Assembly (NCBI RefSeq): GCF_934643285.1
Contig: NZ_CAKUBT010000014.1
Location: forward strand, 1 to 43,803
Direction of reading: 5' to 3'
Origin: an uncultured Ellagibacter sp.
GTDB taxonomy: Bacteria > Actinomycetota > Coriobacteriia > Coriobacteriales > Eggerthellaceae
DNA: 43,803 nucleotides
Position 1 is the first letter of the stretch, and every line of letters starts with the position of its first letter. Made by a program: the position numbers and the translations under genes. The notes below the pieces were generated by a model. The model worked only from the letters and a program-made list of their open reading frames with translations, was not told the origin of the DNA and ran no database searches. This document shows positions 43,711 to 43,803 of this stretch, one piece after another.

Positions 43711-43803
43711 CTACCGCAGATGCAGCGGCTTCATCTGCGGGGTGATGGGCCCGGACACACGCTGCTCGAGGCGCGCGCAGTCGCAGTCGATCACCCACTC
43801 GTA
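43711..43803 (-). CDS. C-terminal fragment of an unidentified protein
   Basis: A minus-strand frame enters from the right edge and ends in TAG at 43713-43711, giving 30 residues that begin YEWVIDCDCARLEQ and end MKPLHLR. Codon use is typical of the window (GCG, CGC, CTC). The sequence has two closely spaced cysteines (CDC), but it is too short to name. The 43594-43710 stretch before it has no gene I can support. Confidence 0.5.
   Translation of the reverse strand, partial: YEWVIDCDCARLEQRVSGPITPQMKPLHLR

Overview
The window is high-GC, and its gene complement fits an anaerobic, largely asaccharolytic actinobacterium of the class Coriobacteriia, most likely family Eggerthellaceae. The grounds are the fused giant 2-hydroxyacyl-CoA dehydratase/activator protein, a DMSO-reductase-superfamily molybdoenzyme with dedicated carboxylate permeases, the Tm-1/PEP-hydrolase-like pair, a UPF0210 protein and the small MCFRP zinc-ribbon protein. 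The family assignment is an inference from gene content, because the window holds no rRNA or other marker. Most genes are chromosomal housekeeping or metabolic genes. I see no prophage, integrase, insertion sequence, CRISPR array, tRNA or rRNA.

Left end (1-4740): a partial PEP-hydrolase-like gene and its Tm-1-like partner (minus strand), an orphan 53-residue S-layer-homology peptide, a stand-alone HipA-like kinase (plus strand), and a convergent hipBA toxin-antitoxin operon. Two near-identical hairpin terminators bracket hipBA.

4767-16764: gltBD (NADPH glutamate synthase) behind an elaborate promoter with two inverted repeats. Next come a 1627-residue fused 2-hydroxyacyl-CoA dehydratase/activase protein and a TetR regulator 15 bp upstream of it, with a candidate operator over the tetR start.

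17050-23047: UPF0210 protein, a YkgJ-type cysteine-cluster protein, ettA, a metallo-beta-lactamase-fold hydrolase, a small nitroreductase, and tlyA with a promoter geometry that predicts a leaderless mRNA. 23095-23342 holds a compact candidate type I toxin-antitoxin-like locus. A 26-residue hydrophobic peptide is flanked by two convergent extended -10 promoters, and the predicted transcripts begin with the same 12 nt.

23379-28324: lysC-asd (aspartate pathway), an Atg22/UMF1-type MFS transporter, and a zinc-dependent phospholipase-C-family protein.

28441-36224 is the most interesting region. Two SLC13/DASS permeases, a three-cluster ferredoxin subunit carrying a C-terminal transthyretin/Cna-B-like beta domain, and an 870-residue molybdopterin subunit without a Tat signal or N-terminal Fe-S motif are all on the minus strand. 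A divergent LysR regulator faces them. The subunit sizes and layout resemble pyrogallol-phloroglucinol transhydroxylase and the related catechol dehydroxylases of gut Eggerthellaceae. I infer an uncharacterised enzyme acting on a polyhydroxylated aromatic, probably a carboxylated one.

36464-43803: the MCFRP zinc-ribbon protein, an orphan 86-residue protein, a DUF47/PhoU-like protein without its usual phosphate permease, a glyoxalase-II-like hydrolase, a bifunctional (p)ppGpp synthetase/hydrolase, a lipoprotein, a membrane-anchored protein with atypical codon use next to AT-rich DNA, and a gene running off the right edge.
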